NCBI GenBank assembly: GCA_023548195.1
Contig: JAJHZJ010000221.1
Coordinates: forward strand, 2,896,001 to 2,960,000
Direction of reading: 5' to 3'
DNA from: Bettongia penicillata ogilbyi
Lineage: Eukaryota > Chordata > Mammalia > Diprotodontia > Potoroidae
DNA: 64,000 nt
Position numbers and translations under genes: made by a program. Below the pieces are notes generated by a model that was given only the letters and a program-made list of their open reading frames with translations, had not been told where the DNA came from and ran no database searches. Below, piece by piece: positions 33,205 to 42,430 of this stretch; positions within the stretch are counted from its first letter, which is position 1, and each line of letters begins with the position of its first letter.

Positions 33205-33943
33205 TGGGGTGGAGCCAAGATGGTGGAGTAGAAAGACTCATGTATGCTAGCTCCGAACCCACAGCCCATATATTTCCTGCAAGAAGAACTCCCCACAAAT
33301 TCTGGAGCACTGCAAGGCGCGCAAAAACACAGGGGAAAAGATTTCCATTCCAGAGAGCCCTGGAGAGCTGTCCCCAGGGTCCATCGTGCTGTGGATAGCG
33401 GAGTCCACCCCTCTGCTGCCCTGGCCATGACACCAGAGGAGCAGATCCGAGCAGGCTTCAGGGATGGAACCTCCAGTGGCCGGGAAGGTCCCTCCAGCCA
33501 CAGACACCACAGGTCAGTGAGAGAGACTTCTGGGCTGGCCGAGAGGGGAGCAGGGTGTCTCTGTGACTCGGGTCCCCTCAGGAGGCAGCAGCAGAGGCAG
33601 CGGCAGAGGCAGCGGTGGCAGCCCCCGGGAGTCCTGGACCAGCAGGCAGAAATTCAGGGCCATTATCAAAGGTCTCTGCATAAAGGCCCTGAGGGAACTG
33701 AGAGTGAGAGACGACCCTTCCCCCACCTGCCCCATTACTGAAGGTCTCTGCATAAAGGCCCTGAGGGAACTGAGCCTGGGAGGCGGCCCTGCCCCCACCC
33801 AAGCACCAGAACTTAAGCCCACATTGAATAGCAGCCATGCCTGCCACTGAAAGCCCATTTGAATCTCAGACCCCAAGCACTAGCTGGGCAGATGTAGGCA
33901 GGGGTGGAGAGGAATCTCAGAAGTCAAGTAACTGTCTGGGAAA
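33205..33943 (+). promoter_or_regulatory. L1-type 5' UTR / internal promoter region
   Basis: GC-richer than its surroundings. It begins with CCAAGATGG at 33215-33223, which fits a YY1 core placed about 11 bases into the element. In human L1 a YY1 site near the start positions transcription; the role here is inferred. The region holds a CAGAGG-rich stretch (about 33586-33625) and a direct duplication with a 72-bp period (33671 and 33743). Long frames on both strands of this segment (165 codons at 33244 plus, 120 codons at 33876 minus) reflect GC-rich composition and the in-phase 72-bp repeat rather than a recognised gene. Confidence 0.6.
33671..33814. repeat. Two-copy 72-bp tandem duplication
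   Basis: 'ggtctctgcataaaggccct' followed by 'gagggaactgag' occurs at 33671 and again at 33743. The period of 72 is a multiple of three, so frames crossing it stay in phase. Confidence 0.85.
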
Positions 33944-34855
33944 ATGCCCAGAAAAGGGAAGAAAAATAAGACGATAGACAGCTACTTTGATGGGGTACAG
34001 ATGTTCCTGCCTTTCAATTCTGATGATGAGGAACTATTCTTACCATCAGGGAAAGACATGGAGGTTGGGGCCTCTGTATCCCAGACATCCCAGGTGGATG
34101 TCCGGTGGGCTCAGGCTATGGAAGAGCTCAAAAAGGATTTTGAAAATCAAGTTAGACAGATGGAGGAAAAACTGGGAAGAGAAATGAGAGAGATGCAAGA
34201 AAAGCATGACAAACGGGTCAATACCTTGCTAAGGGAGACCCAAAAAAATGCTGAAGACAGTAACACCTTGAAAAATGGTCTCACTCAATTGGCAAAAGAG
34301 GTTCAAAAAGTCAATGAGGAGAAGAATGCTTTCAAAAGCAGAATTAGCCCAATGGAAAAAGAGGTTCAAAAGCTCACTGAAGAGAATAGTTCTCTCAAAA
34401 TTAGAGTGGAACAGATGGAGTCTAATGACTTTACGAGAAACCAAGAAATCACCAAACAAAACCAAAAGAATGAAAAAATGGAAGAGAATGTGAAATATCT
34501 CATGGGAAAAACAACTGACCTGGAAAATAGATCCAGGAGAGACAATTTAAAAATTATGGGACTACCTGAAAGTCATGATCAAAAAAAGAGCCTAGACATC
34601 ATCTTCCATGAAATTATCAAGGAAAACTGCCCTGATATTCTAGAACCAGAGGGCAAAATAAGTATTGAAGGAATCCATCAACCACTGCCTGAAAGAGATC
34701 CAAAAAGAGAAACTCCTAGGAACATTGTGGCCAAATTCCAGAGTTCCCAGGTCAAGGAGAAAATCTTGCAAGCAGCTAGAAAGAAACAATTCCAGTATTG
34801 TGGAAATACAATCAGGATAACTCAAGATCTAGCAGCTTCTACATTAAGGGATTGA
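33944..34855 (+). CDS. L1 ORF1p-like RNA-binding protein, C-terminally truncated
   Basis: An uninterrupted 303-codon frame. L1 ORF1p is a trimeric RNA chaperone that coats element RNA in cytoplasmic particles. Visible parts: a basic start (PRKGKKNK, residues 2-9); an acidic stretch (SDDEE, 26-30); a long heptad-rich coiled coil (about 56-195, with MEEKLGREMREMQEKHDKR); and an RRM (about 198-266) with NLKIMGLPE at 201-209 and TPRNIVAKF at 257-265. The C-terminal domain starts near 268 but a TGA at 34853-34855 stops it after DLAASTLRD. The same frame continues for 62 more codons (34856-35041) with WNRIFQKSKELGLKPRITYP and a final QTQE, which is the expected end of the domain. The ATG was chosen because the 'aactgtctgggaaaATG' leader is shared with copies 1 and 4 and the 45.5 kb insertion. 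The C-terminal domain contributes to nucleic-acid binding in other ORF1 proteins, so the truncation may reduce function; alternatively some readthrough could occur (inference). Confidence 0.85.
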   Translation: MPRKGKKNKTIDSYFDGVQMFLPFNSDDEELFLPSGKDMEVGASVSQTSQVDVRWAQAMEELKKDFENQVRQMEEKLGREMREMQEKHDKRVNTLLRETQKNAEDSNTLKNGLTQLAKEVQKVNEEKNAFKSRISPMEKEVQKLTEENSSLKIRVEQMESNDFTRNQEITKQNQKNEKMEENVKYLMGKTTDLENRSRRDNLKIMGLPESHDQKKSLDIIFHEIIKENCPDILEPEGKISIEGIHQPLPERDPKRETPRNIVAKFQSSQVKEKILQAARKKQFQYCGNTIRITQDLAASTLRD

Positions 34856-35044
34856 AGGGTGTGGAATAGGATATTCCAGAAGTCAAAGGAACTAGGACTC
34901 AAACCAAGAATCACCTACCCAGCAAAACTGAGAATAATACTTCAGGGGAAAATATGGTCTTTCAATGAAACAGAGGACTTTCAGGCATTCTTGATGAAAA
35001 GACCAGAGCTGAAAAGAAAATGTGACTTTCAAACACAAGAATGA
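34856..35044 (+). pseudogene. Stranded ORF1 C-terminal domain after TGA
   Basis: An open 62-codon extension in the same frame as ORF1, ending in TGA at 35042-35044. It contains KELGLKPRITYPAKLRI and FNETEDFQAFLMKRPELK, which correspond to the L1 ORF1 C-terminal pattern (xLxPRxxYPA ... F ... F ... P.L). It has stayed open although it follows a stop, which is consistent with recent loss or with readthrough. Confidence 0.75.
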
Positions 35045-35177
35045 GAAGAAGCATGAAGAAGTAAACAGCAAAGAGAAGTCATAAGGGACTTACCAAAAGT
35101 GAACTGTTTGCATTCCTACATGGAAAGACAATATTTGTAACTCTTAAAACTTTTCAGTATCTGGGTAGTTGGTGGGA

Positions 35178-35250
35178 CCACACACACATACACACACACA
35201 CATGTACACACGTGCACGCACACACACATACACTCATGCACGCATGTACA
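35178..35250. repeat. CA-rich microsatellite in 3' UTR
   Basis: CACACA, CATA and CATG units at the position matching 11726-11772 of copy 1 and 55257-55466 of copy 3. Confidence 0.9.
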
Positions 35251-36064
35251 GAGACAGAGAGCACAGAGTGAATTGAATAGGATGGGACCATATCCGAAAA
35301 GAAATTAAGGTAAATGGTGAGAGAGAAATGTAGTGGGAGGAAAGAGGGTGAAATGGAATGGGGTAAATTATATCTCATTCAAGAGGCAAACAGGAGACTT
35401 TTTAGTGGAGGGAAAAAGAGGAGAGCTGAGAAAAAAACAAGAAGTTTACCCTCATCACATTCGACTAAAGGAAGGAATAAAATGCACACTCATTTTGGTA
35501 TGAAAACCTATCTTACAATACAGGAAAGTGTGGGAGAAGGAGATAAGCAGGGTGGGGGGGATGATGGAAGGGAGGGCAATGGGAGGAGGGAGCAATTTGA
35601 AGTGAAACACTCTTGGGGAGGGACAGGATCAAAAGAGAAAATAGAAACGATGGGGGGCAGGAAAGGAGGGAGGGAAATACAGTTAGTCTTACACAACACG
35701 ACTGTTATCGAAGTCATTTGCAAAACTACACAGATATGGCCCATATTGAATTTCCTTCCTTCTCAAAGGGAACGGGTGGGGAGGGAGGGATGGGGAGAAT
35801 TTGGAACTCAAAGTTTTAGGAACAACTGTTTAGTATTGTTGTTGCTACTAGGAAATAAGAAATACAGTTAATCGGGAATAGAAAGTCATCTGGCCCTACA
35901 GGACAAAAGAGAAGATGGGGACAAGAGAAGGGAGGGATGATAGAAGAGAGGGCAGATTGGAGATAGGGAAAATTAGATTGCTCGGTGTATTGGGGTGAGG
36001 GGAGGGGATAAAAGGGGAGACAATTTGGAACCCCAAATTTTGTGAAAATGAATGTAAAAAGTTA

Positions 36065-36070
36065 AATAAA
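36065..36070 (+). promoter_or_regulatory. Polyadenylation signal of ORF1-only element
   Basis: AATAAA lies just before the A-rich 3' end. The same 'gttaaataaatttttatt' context is seen in copy 1 at 12570. Confidence 0.8.
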
Positions 36071-36084
36071 TTTTTATTAAAAAA

Positions 36085-36265
36085 AATTCTACTGCTTTCC
36101 CTCTATTAATTACTTCCTCTTTGTCCTACATATGACTCACTTTGTGTATATTTCTTTGCATGCTGTCCCCTCCCCTCCGTTAGGCTCTAACAGGTTCTGC
36201 CTCCTCAGGGCAGAGTGTCTTTTGTCTCTTTTTGTATCCCCATTGCTTAGCACTGTGCCTAGCCC
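36085..36265 (+). repeat. L2 LINE 3' part, right half, with TSD
   Basis: Begins with the second copy of the 15-bp duplication (36085-36099) and continues 'tctattaattacttcctctt', 'tttttgtatccccattgctt' and 'agcactgtgcctag', in register with the left half at 32935-33204. Confidence 0.85.
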
Positions 36266-36432
36266 ATAGCTGTTCAATCATATCCAAGTCTTTTTGACTC
36301 CCTTACGGGGCTTTCTTGGCAAAGATCCTGGAGTGGTTTGCCACTTCCTCCTTCAGTAGATTAAGGCAAACAGAGGTTAAGTGACTTGTCTAGGGTCACA
36401 CAGCTAGTGAGTTTCTGATGCTGGGTTGGAGC
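36266..36432 (-). repeat. Mar1-type CORE-SINE inserted in the L2 tail
   Basis: 'ggcaaagatcctggagtggt', 'ttaagtgacttgtctagggt' and 'cacacagctagtgagtttct' read as an antisense SINE. On both sides lies L2 tail ('gcactgtgcctag' and 'ctggcacatagtaggcactt'), so the SINE is nested in the same L2. Confidence 0.75.
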
Positions 36433-36469
36433 TCAGCTGGCACATAGTAGGCACTTAATAATTATTTAT

Positions 36470-36660
36470 TAAATGGATAATTGAGCAAATATTTAATTCA
36501 CCTCCTGTCTGGCAGGCAATATGTTAAGCATGGGAGATACAAAAACAGAACAAGACTTTGACCTCAAAGAACTTACATTATATTGGGAGCACATGTACCT
36601 GTATAAATTATTACACAGTATAATACAAAATAATTTCTAGGGGTGAAGTAGTAGGGAAGG
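36470..36660 (+). repeat. Ancient dispersed repeat, as at 14.7 kb
   Basis: 'atatgttaagcatgggagat', 'gacctcaaagaacttacatt' and 'attatattgggagcacatgt' match the family. Confidence 0.5.
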
Positions 36661-36929
36661 GTTTAATATGAAGGGCTGCCTGTTAATAGTAGAATAGGGG
36701 TGCCAGAGGATTGAGTAGAAGTCTAGGAAAGAATGAAATAGGGTACCATGGATGGATGTAAAGAATCAAGGAATATTGGGTAATCAGGGAAGGGTAGTCA
36801 GATAAATTCAGAATAGAAAGATTCTGAGTAGTCACAGAGCAGTAGATGGTCATGTCCTTCAACACTGCAAACAATAATGTTGATTTGATTATCAGTGCCC
36901 AAGGAAAGGAAGGATCTTTTGTCTCAACT

Positions 36930-37080
36930 TCCAACTTCCATCATTTTATGGATAAGGAAGCTGGTGTTTGGTAAATTGCTCAAGGTCACACAGCTAGTAA
37001 GTGACAGACAATATTCAAACCAATGTTCTCATATTTGAGATATGTCATTCTTAATATTTCACACTGCCTCCCTGCAGCTT
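36930..37080 (-). repeat. MIR-like CORE-SINE
   Basis: 'ttatggataaggaagctggt', 'caaggtcacacagctagtaa' and 'cacactgcctcc' are in antisense order. Confidence 0.75.
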
Positions 37081-37119
37081 CCTTCAGGTATTTAAAGGGC
37101 TATCCTGCGCAAGGAGGGT

Positions 37120-37620
37120 TAAACCTGTTTACTTGGTTTCAGAAAGTATAACCATAGTTGCAAGTGAGTTTTGCTTAATAGAAGGAAATGTTTCCTAACA
37201 GATCCATTCAAGAATAGAATGGATTGTGTTGAAATGTGGTGAGTTTCCTTTTACAGGAGTTCTTTAGTGAGGGCCAAATAACCAGAACAGTCTTGTTCAG
37301 AAAGAGATTATTAGGTCTTTTCCAACTCTGAGATTCCATAAGGCACCAATCCAATTTATAACATCCCTTACAAGTCATCACCAACCTTTTCTTGAAGACT
37401 TCTAGTGATGAAGAGCATCCTTGACCAGTTCATTCATTATACTGTGTGAGAGATAGCTGTTAGGCAAATTTTCTTTCTATGCAAAAAGCTCTAACTTCTC
37501 TCCATTGCTCATAGTTCTGTCTTCTGGTACTGAGCAGGATAAATGTTATCCTTCTAAAACATAATTGCCTTTTGGATGTCTAAAGAGAATTATATGCCCT
37601 TGAAGACAAGAAAAAGATCC
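37120..37620. repeat. CR1/L3-like LINE 3' region fragments
   Basis: One part ends 'ttaggtcttttccaactctg' and 'agattccata', the usual CR1/L3 3' end. The second has 'cttctctccattgctcatag' and 'ttctgtcttctggtactgag', as in the L3 3' region. The same two types adjoin at 16.4-17.0 kb. Confidence 0.5.
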
Positions 37621-37877
37621 CCCCCACTTAGCTGTCCATGGTAATGTCAGACAACTGGCAAAGGAACAAGGGAGAGGAATGGTCTACAGGTTCTATTTAT
37701 CTGAGTAAACAAATGACTAAGGGATAGTAAGCCAGAGAAATGAAAAATATTTTCAAAAACAAACTAGTCTACCTACCAAGACAGGATTGTGGAAAGAAAG
37801 CAAATTCTTTTGAATATATATATACTTACACAGAATTTAGACTTGAGTGCTATTGTTATGGTTATCAGAAAATGACA
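37621..37877. other. No recognisable gene
   Basis: Unique-looking flank of the (TG)n tract. Confidence 0.3.
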
Positions 37878-37886
37878 CTGTGTGTA

Positions 37887-37921
<35 letters not shown>
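37878..37921. repeat. (TG)n microsatellite
   Basis: About 44 bp of TG with TATG interruptions at its start. Confidence 0.95.
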
Positions 37922-37924
<3 letters not shown>

Positions 37925-38985
37925 ACACCAGGTAAGAATAATCCCTTTGCCAATGCAGATCAGTTGCTATTGTTAATGCAAATTTACAGCTGACCCAAGT
38001 CTAATTCTAAGGGCAATTCTTTATCCACTATGTCATATACCACATATTTTTTAATCAATATCTATAACCATAGCCATAGCTGTATCTATATATATTACCT
38101 CTATTTATACCTGCATGTATGTGCTCTTTTGTACTAGATCTATAGAAGTCAGTCTCTTTAGGCCCTATTGTAGACATACTGAAATATTGAGGTACACACA
38201 TACAAATACCTACATACACACATCACTACCACCACCGTCACCATACATAAAATAAACCAACCCTTTATTCACAAAAGATCTTTTTTTAAATTAATCTAAG
38301 GACTATTATTGTATTTGAAATATATTGATGGACTCATAAATGCTAGGTTAGGGGTAGTGGTAGATTTATGAAATGTTCCAAGAATAAAAGGGGCTTATGG
38401 AAAATTTTGAGTAAAATAAGGAATATTATTCCCATTTTCAGAGCAAATAAATTGCTACATGCAATAAATACACAAGTATGTACATATTTAAAACAAGCAT
38501 TCTTGCTATAGATATATATTTAATAATTTAGAAGGAAAATATAATTAGAATTGAAATTTCCTCATGGGACTTTTTCAAAATATTTTAGGGTACTCTAGAT
38601 CATTCCAACTTTGCTGGTAATTATTAATGGCACTCCCAAACTGCCATTTTAAATCTCTATTGGCCTCTCCTGGTCACCAAGCATGTTTTCATTTCTTATC
38701 AGTTGTTCTGCTTGGTTTCAATTCCAACATCATTATGACCCACCCTCAAACCCCCTTCAGGTTAAGCTTATCATCAGAAAATTTATAATTATGGAGATTG
38801 CTTTAGCTTTGGTACTCATCCCTCATCAATACTCTCAGTTGCTTCTATCCCTCTGATTGGAGGGTGGAGCAAAAAAAAAATTCCTCTCAAAGCTTCTCTT
38901 TATAGAGGACTTAGAATTCCCGGCCATGTCATCATTTCCCACATTGGGTACCTTCTCCTCGCACCGCTGCTCTCCCTGCCCCCAG
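37922..38985. other. AT-rich stretch, no gene recognised
   Basis: No open frame above 60 codons and no repeat family recognised. Confidence 0.4.
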
Positions 38986-38989
38986 TTTT

Positions 38990-39125
38990 GTGCGTGTTGT
39001 CTCTTCCTGTGATAGTAACCTCCTGGAAGTCAGTGACTTTTTCTTTTATTTATATCTCTAGTTTTTAGTCCAGTGCCTGGCACATAATAGGCACTTAATA
39101 AGTGTTTTATTAGAATTATTAATTA
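38990..39125 (+). repeat. L2 LINE 3' end
   Basis: 'ctcctggaagtcagtgactt', 'tttttagtccagtgcctggc' and 'acataataggcacttaataa' are the L2 terminal blocks. Confidence 0.75.
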
Positions 39126-39129
39126 TTAT

Positions 39130-40050
39130 CACTGTATTATCACTGTATTATGCACTGTCCACTTTTCATGCTCAAGGATTTTACTGTCACATGTTAGCCT
39201 GAGGAAAAGGTAATTGGGGAAATAACCCAGCTGCTCCACAGAACTAATTTCAAAGTCAAATGATTTTGGGGTGGGGGGGTAAAGGAGAAAGGCAGTGGGG
39301 TTTATTTCCTGTTGCCTTCTATTACCAGTTTGTAATACTTGAGAGTTGGCTCAGGTTCCTGGATACATTAGAAGGGCCCCATGTTCCCCTGAGGTCTAAA
39401 CAAGCCCCAGAGGAGAGAAGCCTGGTCACTAGAGGCCTCACTGGTTTCTGGGCAGAGTTGGAGAGCACGCACACACATGAATGTTTGACCTTTGTGGGTT
39501 TTGCTTGATCTCCTTGCCAGGGCAGAATCCTTCTCAGTTGTGCTGCATGCTGTCAAGGCTTCTGTCCAGTTGAATTTTAAAAGTCTGTGGTGACAGGGCA
39601 GTCTGCAATGCTGGGATCTATTAAAGTACACGAACTTGGGGTTAGTGACAAATGCTGGTTCTTATTATTTTTCTAATGCCAGAAAAGAAGGGCTGTTGGG
39701 TCGTAGAACATTCTATTCATATGAGGGATAAAATATAGAAACTTTCATGGAGCATAAAGGAGTTTATGGTTGGCTACCCATCCATTTTGACACAGACATA
39801 TAGTAAAATGTTGATTTGCCAGATTCTTGGGGAGTGGGATGTTGGGGTTTAATTGAATTTTCTGTTAAGCTGAAGGTTAAACCTAAAATTAAACTGAAAA
39901 TCCTTTCTGTCTAAACTCTTGTCATAGAAAATTTTTGTAAACTATGTAATCACCAACTAAGTAAGTTCATTATTGAGAATATAAATGAACATTTCATTCA
40001 TGACCAAGGCTCTCACAGGGATTCAGTTATCATAAAGAGCAAAGAATATC
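39130..40050. other. No recognisable gene
   Basis: The 82-codon plus frame (39260) and 87-codon minus frame (39631) overlap each other and show no family pattern. Confidence 0.35.
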
Positions 40051-40225
40051 CCATCATAGATCTAGAATGGGAAGGGGCTTCAGAAACCATCTAGTTCAAC
40101 CTCCTCATTTTACAGATGAAGAAGCTGAGGCACAGGAAGGTTAAATTATTTGCCCAAGGTCACCGATGTGATGAACATTTGAGGCAGGATTATGAACCTA
40201 CATCCTCTGGCTATATAGTTAAGAA
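40050..40225 (-). repeat. MIR/MON1-like CORE-SINE
   Basis: 'gatctagaatgggaaggggc', 'ctcattttacagatgaagaa', 'ctgaggcacaggaaggttaa' and 'ggcaggattatgaacctaca' are in antisense order. Confidence 0.8.
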
Positions 40226-40317
40226 AGATCATTTCCATTGGACCCTGTGGGGAATATGGAGAAGTAGATGGTGTGTAGGAGATGAATTTGTGCTCCCTTT
40301 GGGCCAGCCCTTTAGAG

Positions 40318-40655
40318 CTTGCTTTTCTTCTCTTTTTATTTCCTTCCTTCCATCCTTTTCTTCTTCTACCATTTCCTTCCTTCCTTCTCCCTCCTTCCTT
40401 CCTTCTCTCCTTCTTTCTTTCCTTCCTTTCTTCCTTCTTTCCTTCCTTCCTTTCTTCTTCCCTACCTCCTTCCCTTTCTCCCTTCATTTTTTCTTCTTTC
40501 CTCCCTCCCTCCTTTCCTCCCCTCCCTCCTTCACTTCTTCCCTCCCTCCCTTCCTTCTCCTTTGCTTCCTCCTTCCCTCACTTTCCCTCTCCCTGTCTTG
40601 CCCCCTTGCTTCCTCACTTGCTCCTTCCTTCCTCTTCTTTTGTTGCCATTTGTCT
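40318..40655. repeat. Polypyrimidine (CTTCC)n tract
   Basis: About 330 bp with almost no purines on the plus strand, in CTTC, CTTT and CCTCC units. The overlapping Leu/Ser/Phe/Pro-rich frames of 115-194 codons (plus) and the Lys/Glu/Arg-rich 113-codon frame (minus) are translations of this tract. Confidence 0.95.
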
Positions 40656-41125
40656 CTTTCTCCTAAAATGGCATTCTATCAAATTAAGCATCCTGGTTAA
40701 TTGGAATTTTGTTACACATTTTTAGATCTAGTAACTGTGTAGCTTAGGTATTTCACAGATGTGCTTTCTGCCCATTCTTGTTACATAACTCGAGTCATCC
40801 TGTATTATTTTCACCCAATTTCTTAAAAAGAGAAATATTAAATACATCATAAACAAACCAGGGAAGTACCAGGAAGTTTATGTTTCTTACCCACTAGAGA
40901 CTGAATCATTTTCTTCTTTGCTACTTCCTTTGAGGAGCTTTATTCAGGGGAACCCCAGGCTCCACCCCTGCAGCTGCTTTCATAATTCTCCTTTTACTTA
41001 ACTTATTTAACATTGCTTAACTTAGGAGCTTTGATGACCCAAAAGTCACAGAATAGAACAGAATAGAAACCTGAACTCTTAGACTCTTTCTTAGAAAATG
41101 GTGGTCAAGTTAGAAAATAATTGTC
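40656..41125. other. No recognisable gene
   Basis: No coding or repeat signature seen. Confidence 0.35.
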
Positions 41126-41129
41126 TAGA

Positions 41130-41285
41130 GCCGGGCTTCTTAACCTATTTTGTGTCATGGAGTCCTTTGGCAGTCTAGTGATGTCTGTGAACCCCTTCTT
41201 AGAATGTTTTTAAATGCACTAAAATAAAATACATGAGATTTGTGAATGAAACCAATTATGTTGAAATAAAAAAGTAAGTAAAGAA
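41130..41285. repeat. Possible hAT-like DNA transposon fragment
   Basis: 'gggcttcttaacctattttg', 'cctttggcagtctagtgatg' and 'gtgaaccccttcttagaatg' resemble an old mammalian repeat starting 'cTTCTTAACC', as in hAT-type non-autonomous elements. No inverted end or target duplication could be paired. Confidence 0.35.
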
Positions 41286-41679
41286 AACCTGGCCTAGGCT
41301 AGGATCCTTATGTCTTAGTGGTTAGCTTTGAGGAAGAAACCTAACCTTGAGGGACCCTTTGCTAAGAATAATTGCTAGAGGAGGTATTCTGGGCTGGCCA
41401 TTGTCCGAGAGTTCAGTCAGGCTCCTCATGGCCCAAGTGTATAAATAGAGAGAGACACAGAGGAGACTGGCAGAGATCTTCGTGTCTGCCCTTCCAAGCT
41501 TCCAGAAAACATGACTCTGCCTATAGAAGGATCTGTCTCATGATCTGGCAGTTCAAAAAGGCTAACAAAATGACTGACATAATTAGCCTTTCAGATAATG
41601 GTTCCTTTCTAGAATCTCCAAGGGAGAATTTATTTCTATAAATTTTTCCATTTTTGTATTCAGGTGAGAAGAGGAATAA

Positions 41680-41840
41680 TAAATGGTGAAAAGGCCATTG
41701 GACTTGGTTTAAAAGACTTGGTTCAAAACTTGCCTCTACCATGGTTTCATGGTGTGATGTGGGTGAATCACATTCTCTGAGCTTTGTTTCTCCATCTGTA
41801 GAAAGGGGACTTACACAAAGTTCCTACTTCAATGCCTCAC
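41680..41840 (+). repeat. MIR-like CORE-SINE
   Basis: 'cttggttcaaaacttgcctc', 'tgatgtgggtgaatcacatt' and 'gtttctccatctgtagaaag' are in sense order. Confidence 0.65.
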
Positions 41841-42034
41841 TGTGCCATTAAGTTGATGAACTGGGCTCTTGAAGATGATGACTGTATAGCCTGGGCTCTG
41901 ACTAGTTCTACCAAGTTGGAAAGGTTTCCTGTATAGGTCTGATGACCATCATGGTGTCTAGATAGGTTTGGAGAGACTAATCACCAGAAGAGTGGCCACC
42001 AGATCATGGATATTGAAGGAACATAGCAACTACT

Positions 42035-42430
42035 GAGAGACAATGTGGCATGATGTCAGGAAGACGTGGAGGGGGAGGTGTCAAATCCTGTATCTGAAGC
42101 ACAGTATCTGTGTTATTGTGGACAAATCACTTAATCTCTCAATGCCATGGACAATTCTCTAATGAGATATGTTGCTCTACATCAGCAGAGGGAATTCCCA
42201 AATTGGAAGTTCCTCACCTTGATGAAGTTATGGAATAGACAGAGAGTTGGATCCAAAGTAAGAAAAACTTGGGTTCAAGACCTATCTGTGGTCATACATT
42301 GGCCATGTGACCCTGGGCAAGTTTCCCCAGGCAATCTTCTAAGATAAGATACAAGAGCAAGTGTGAATTTGCATTGGGAGAAGGAATTCTTTACTGGGAA
42401 CTCCCTAGACTGATGAAATAGGTCCAGTTA
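42035..42430 (+). repeat. Two CORE-SINEs of a distinct-tail type, one after the other
   Basis: Both copies (42035-42235 and 42236-42430) carry a tail pattern 'gcagagggaattcccaaatt' / 'ggagaaggaattctttactg' then 'ggaactccctagactgatga'. A third copy is at 46375-46585. This tail differs from those of MIR and Mar1; it fits a Ther-2/MIR3-like SINE (tentative). The second lies just inside or after the tail of the first. Confidence 0.6.

Larger units (their letters stand above)
33205..36084 (+). mobile_element. Full-length ORF1-only L1 element (HAL1-like), copy 2
   Basis: A complete 2.88 kb retrotransposon flanked by a perfect 15-bp target duplication. Order: 5' UTR of about 740 bp starting TGGGGTGGAGCCAAGATGG; ORF1 from 33944; then directly a 3' UTR with a CA-rich spacer (35178-35250) and a long G-rich part; a polyadenylation signal AATAAA at 36065-36070; and a short A-tail. 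No endonuclease or reverse-transcriptase sequence is present, and copies 1 and 3 share the same ORF1-to-3' UTR junction. So the lack of ORF2 is a family property and not a local deletion. 'Half-L1' (HAL1) elements of this layout are known in mammals. Mobilisation by L1 ORF2p in trans is inferred. Confidence 0.92.

Noticed and set aside
33244..33741. 165-codon plus-strand frame, with 87-, 115- and 120-codon minus-strand frames in the same place
   Set aside because: All lie in the GC-rich 5' UTR of the ORF1-only L1 element. The length of the frames is explained by GC content and the in-phase 72-bp duplication; no protein family pattern is visible.
35314..35871. 185-codon plus-strand frame after ORF1
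   Set aside because: It lies in the G-rich 3' UTR of the element. Copy 1 has the same region broken into separate frames, and no family pattern is present.
40116..40725. Frames of 113 to 194 codons rich in Ser/Leu/Phe/Pro or Lys/Glu/Arg
   Set aside because: They are translations of a CTTCC polypyrimidine tract and its complement. The same applies at 6322-6770, 51604-51948 and 62724-63093.
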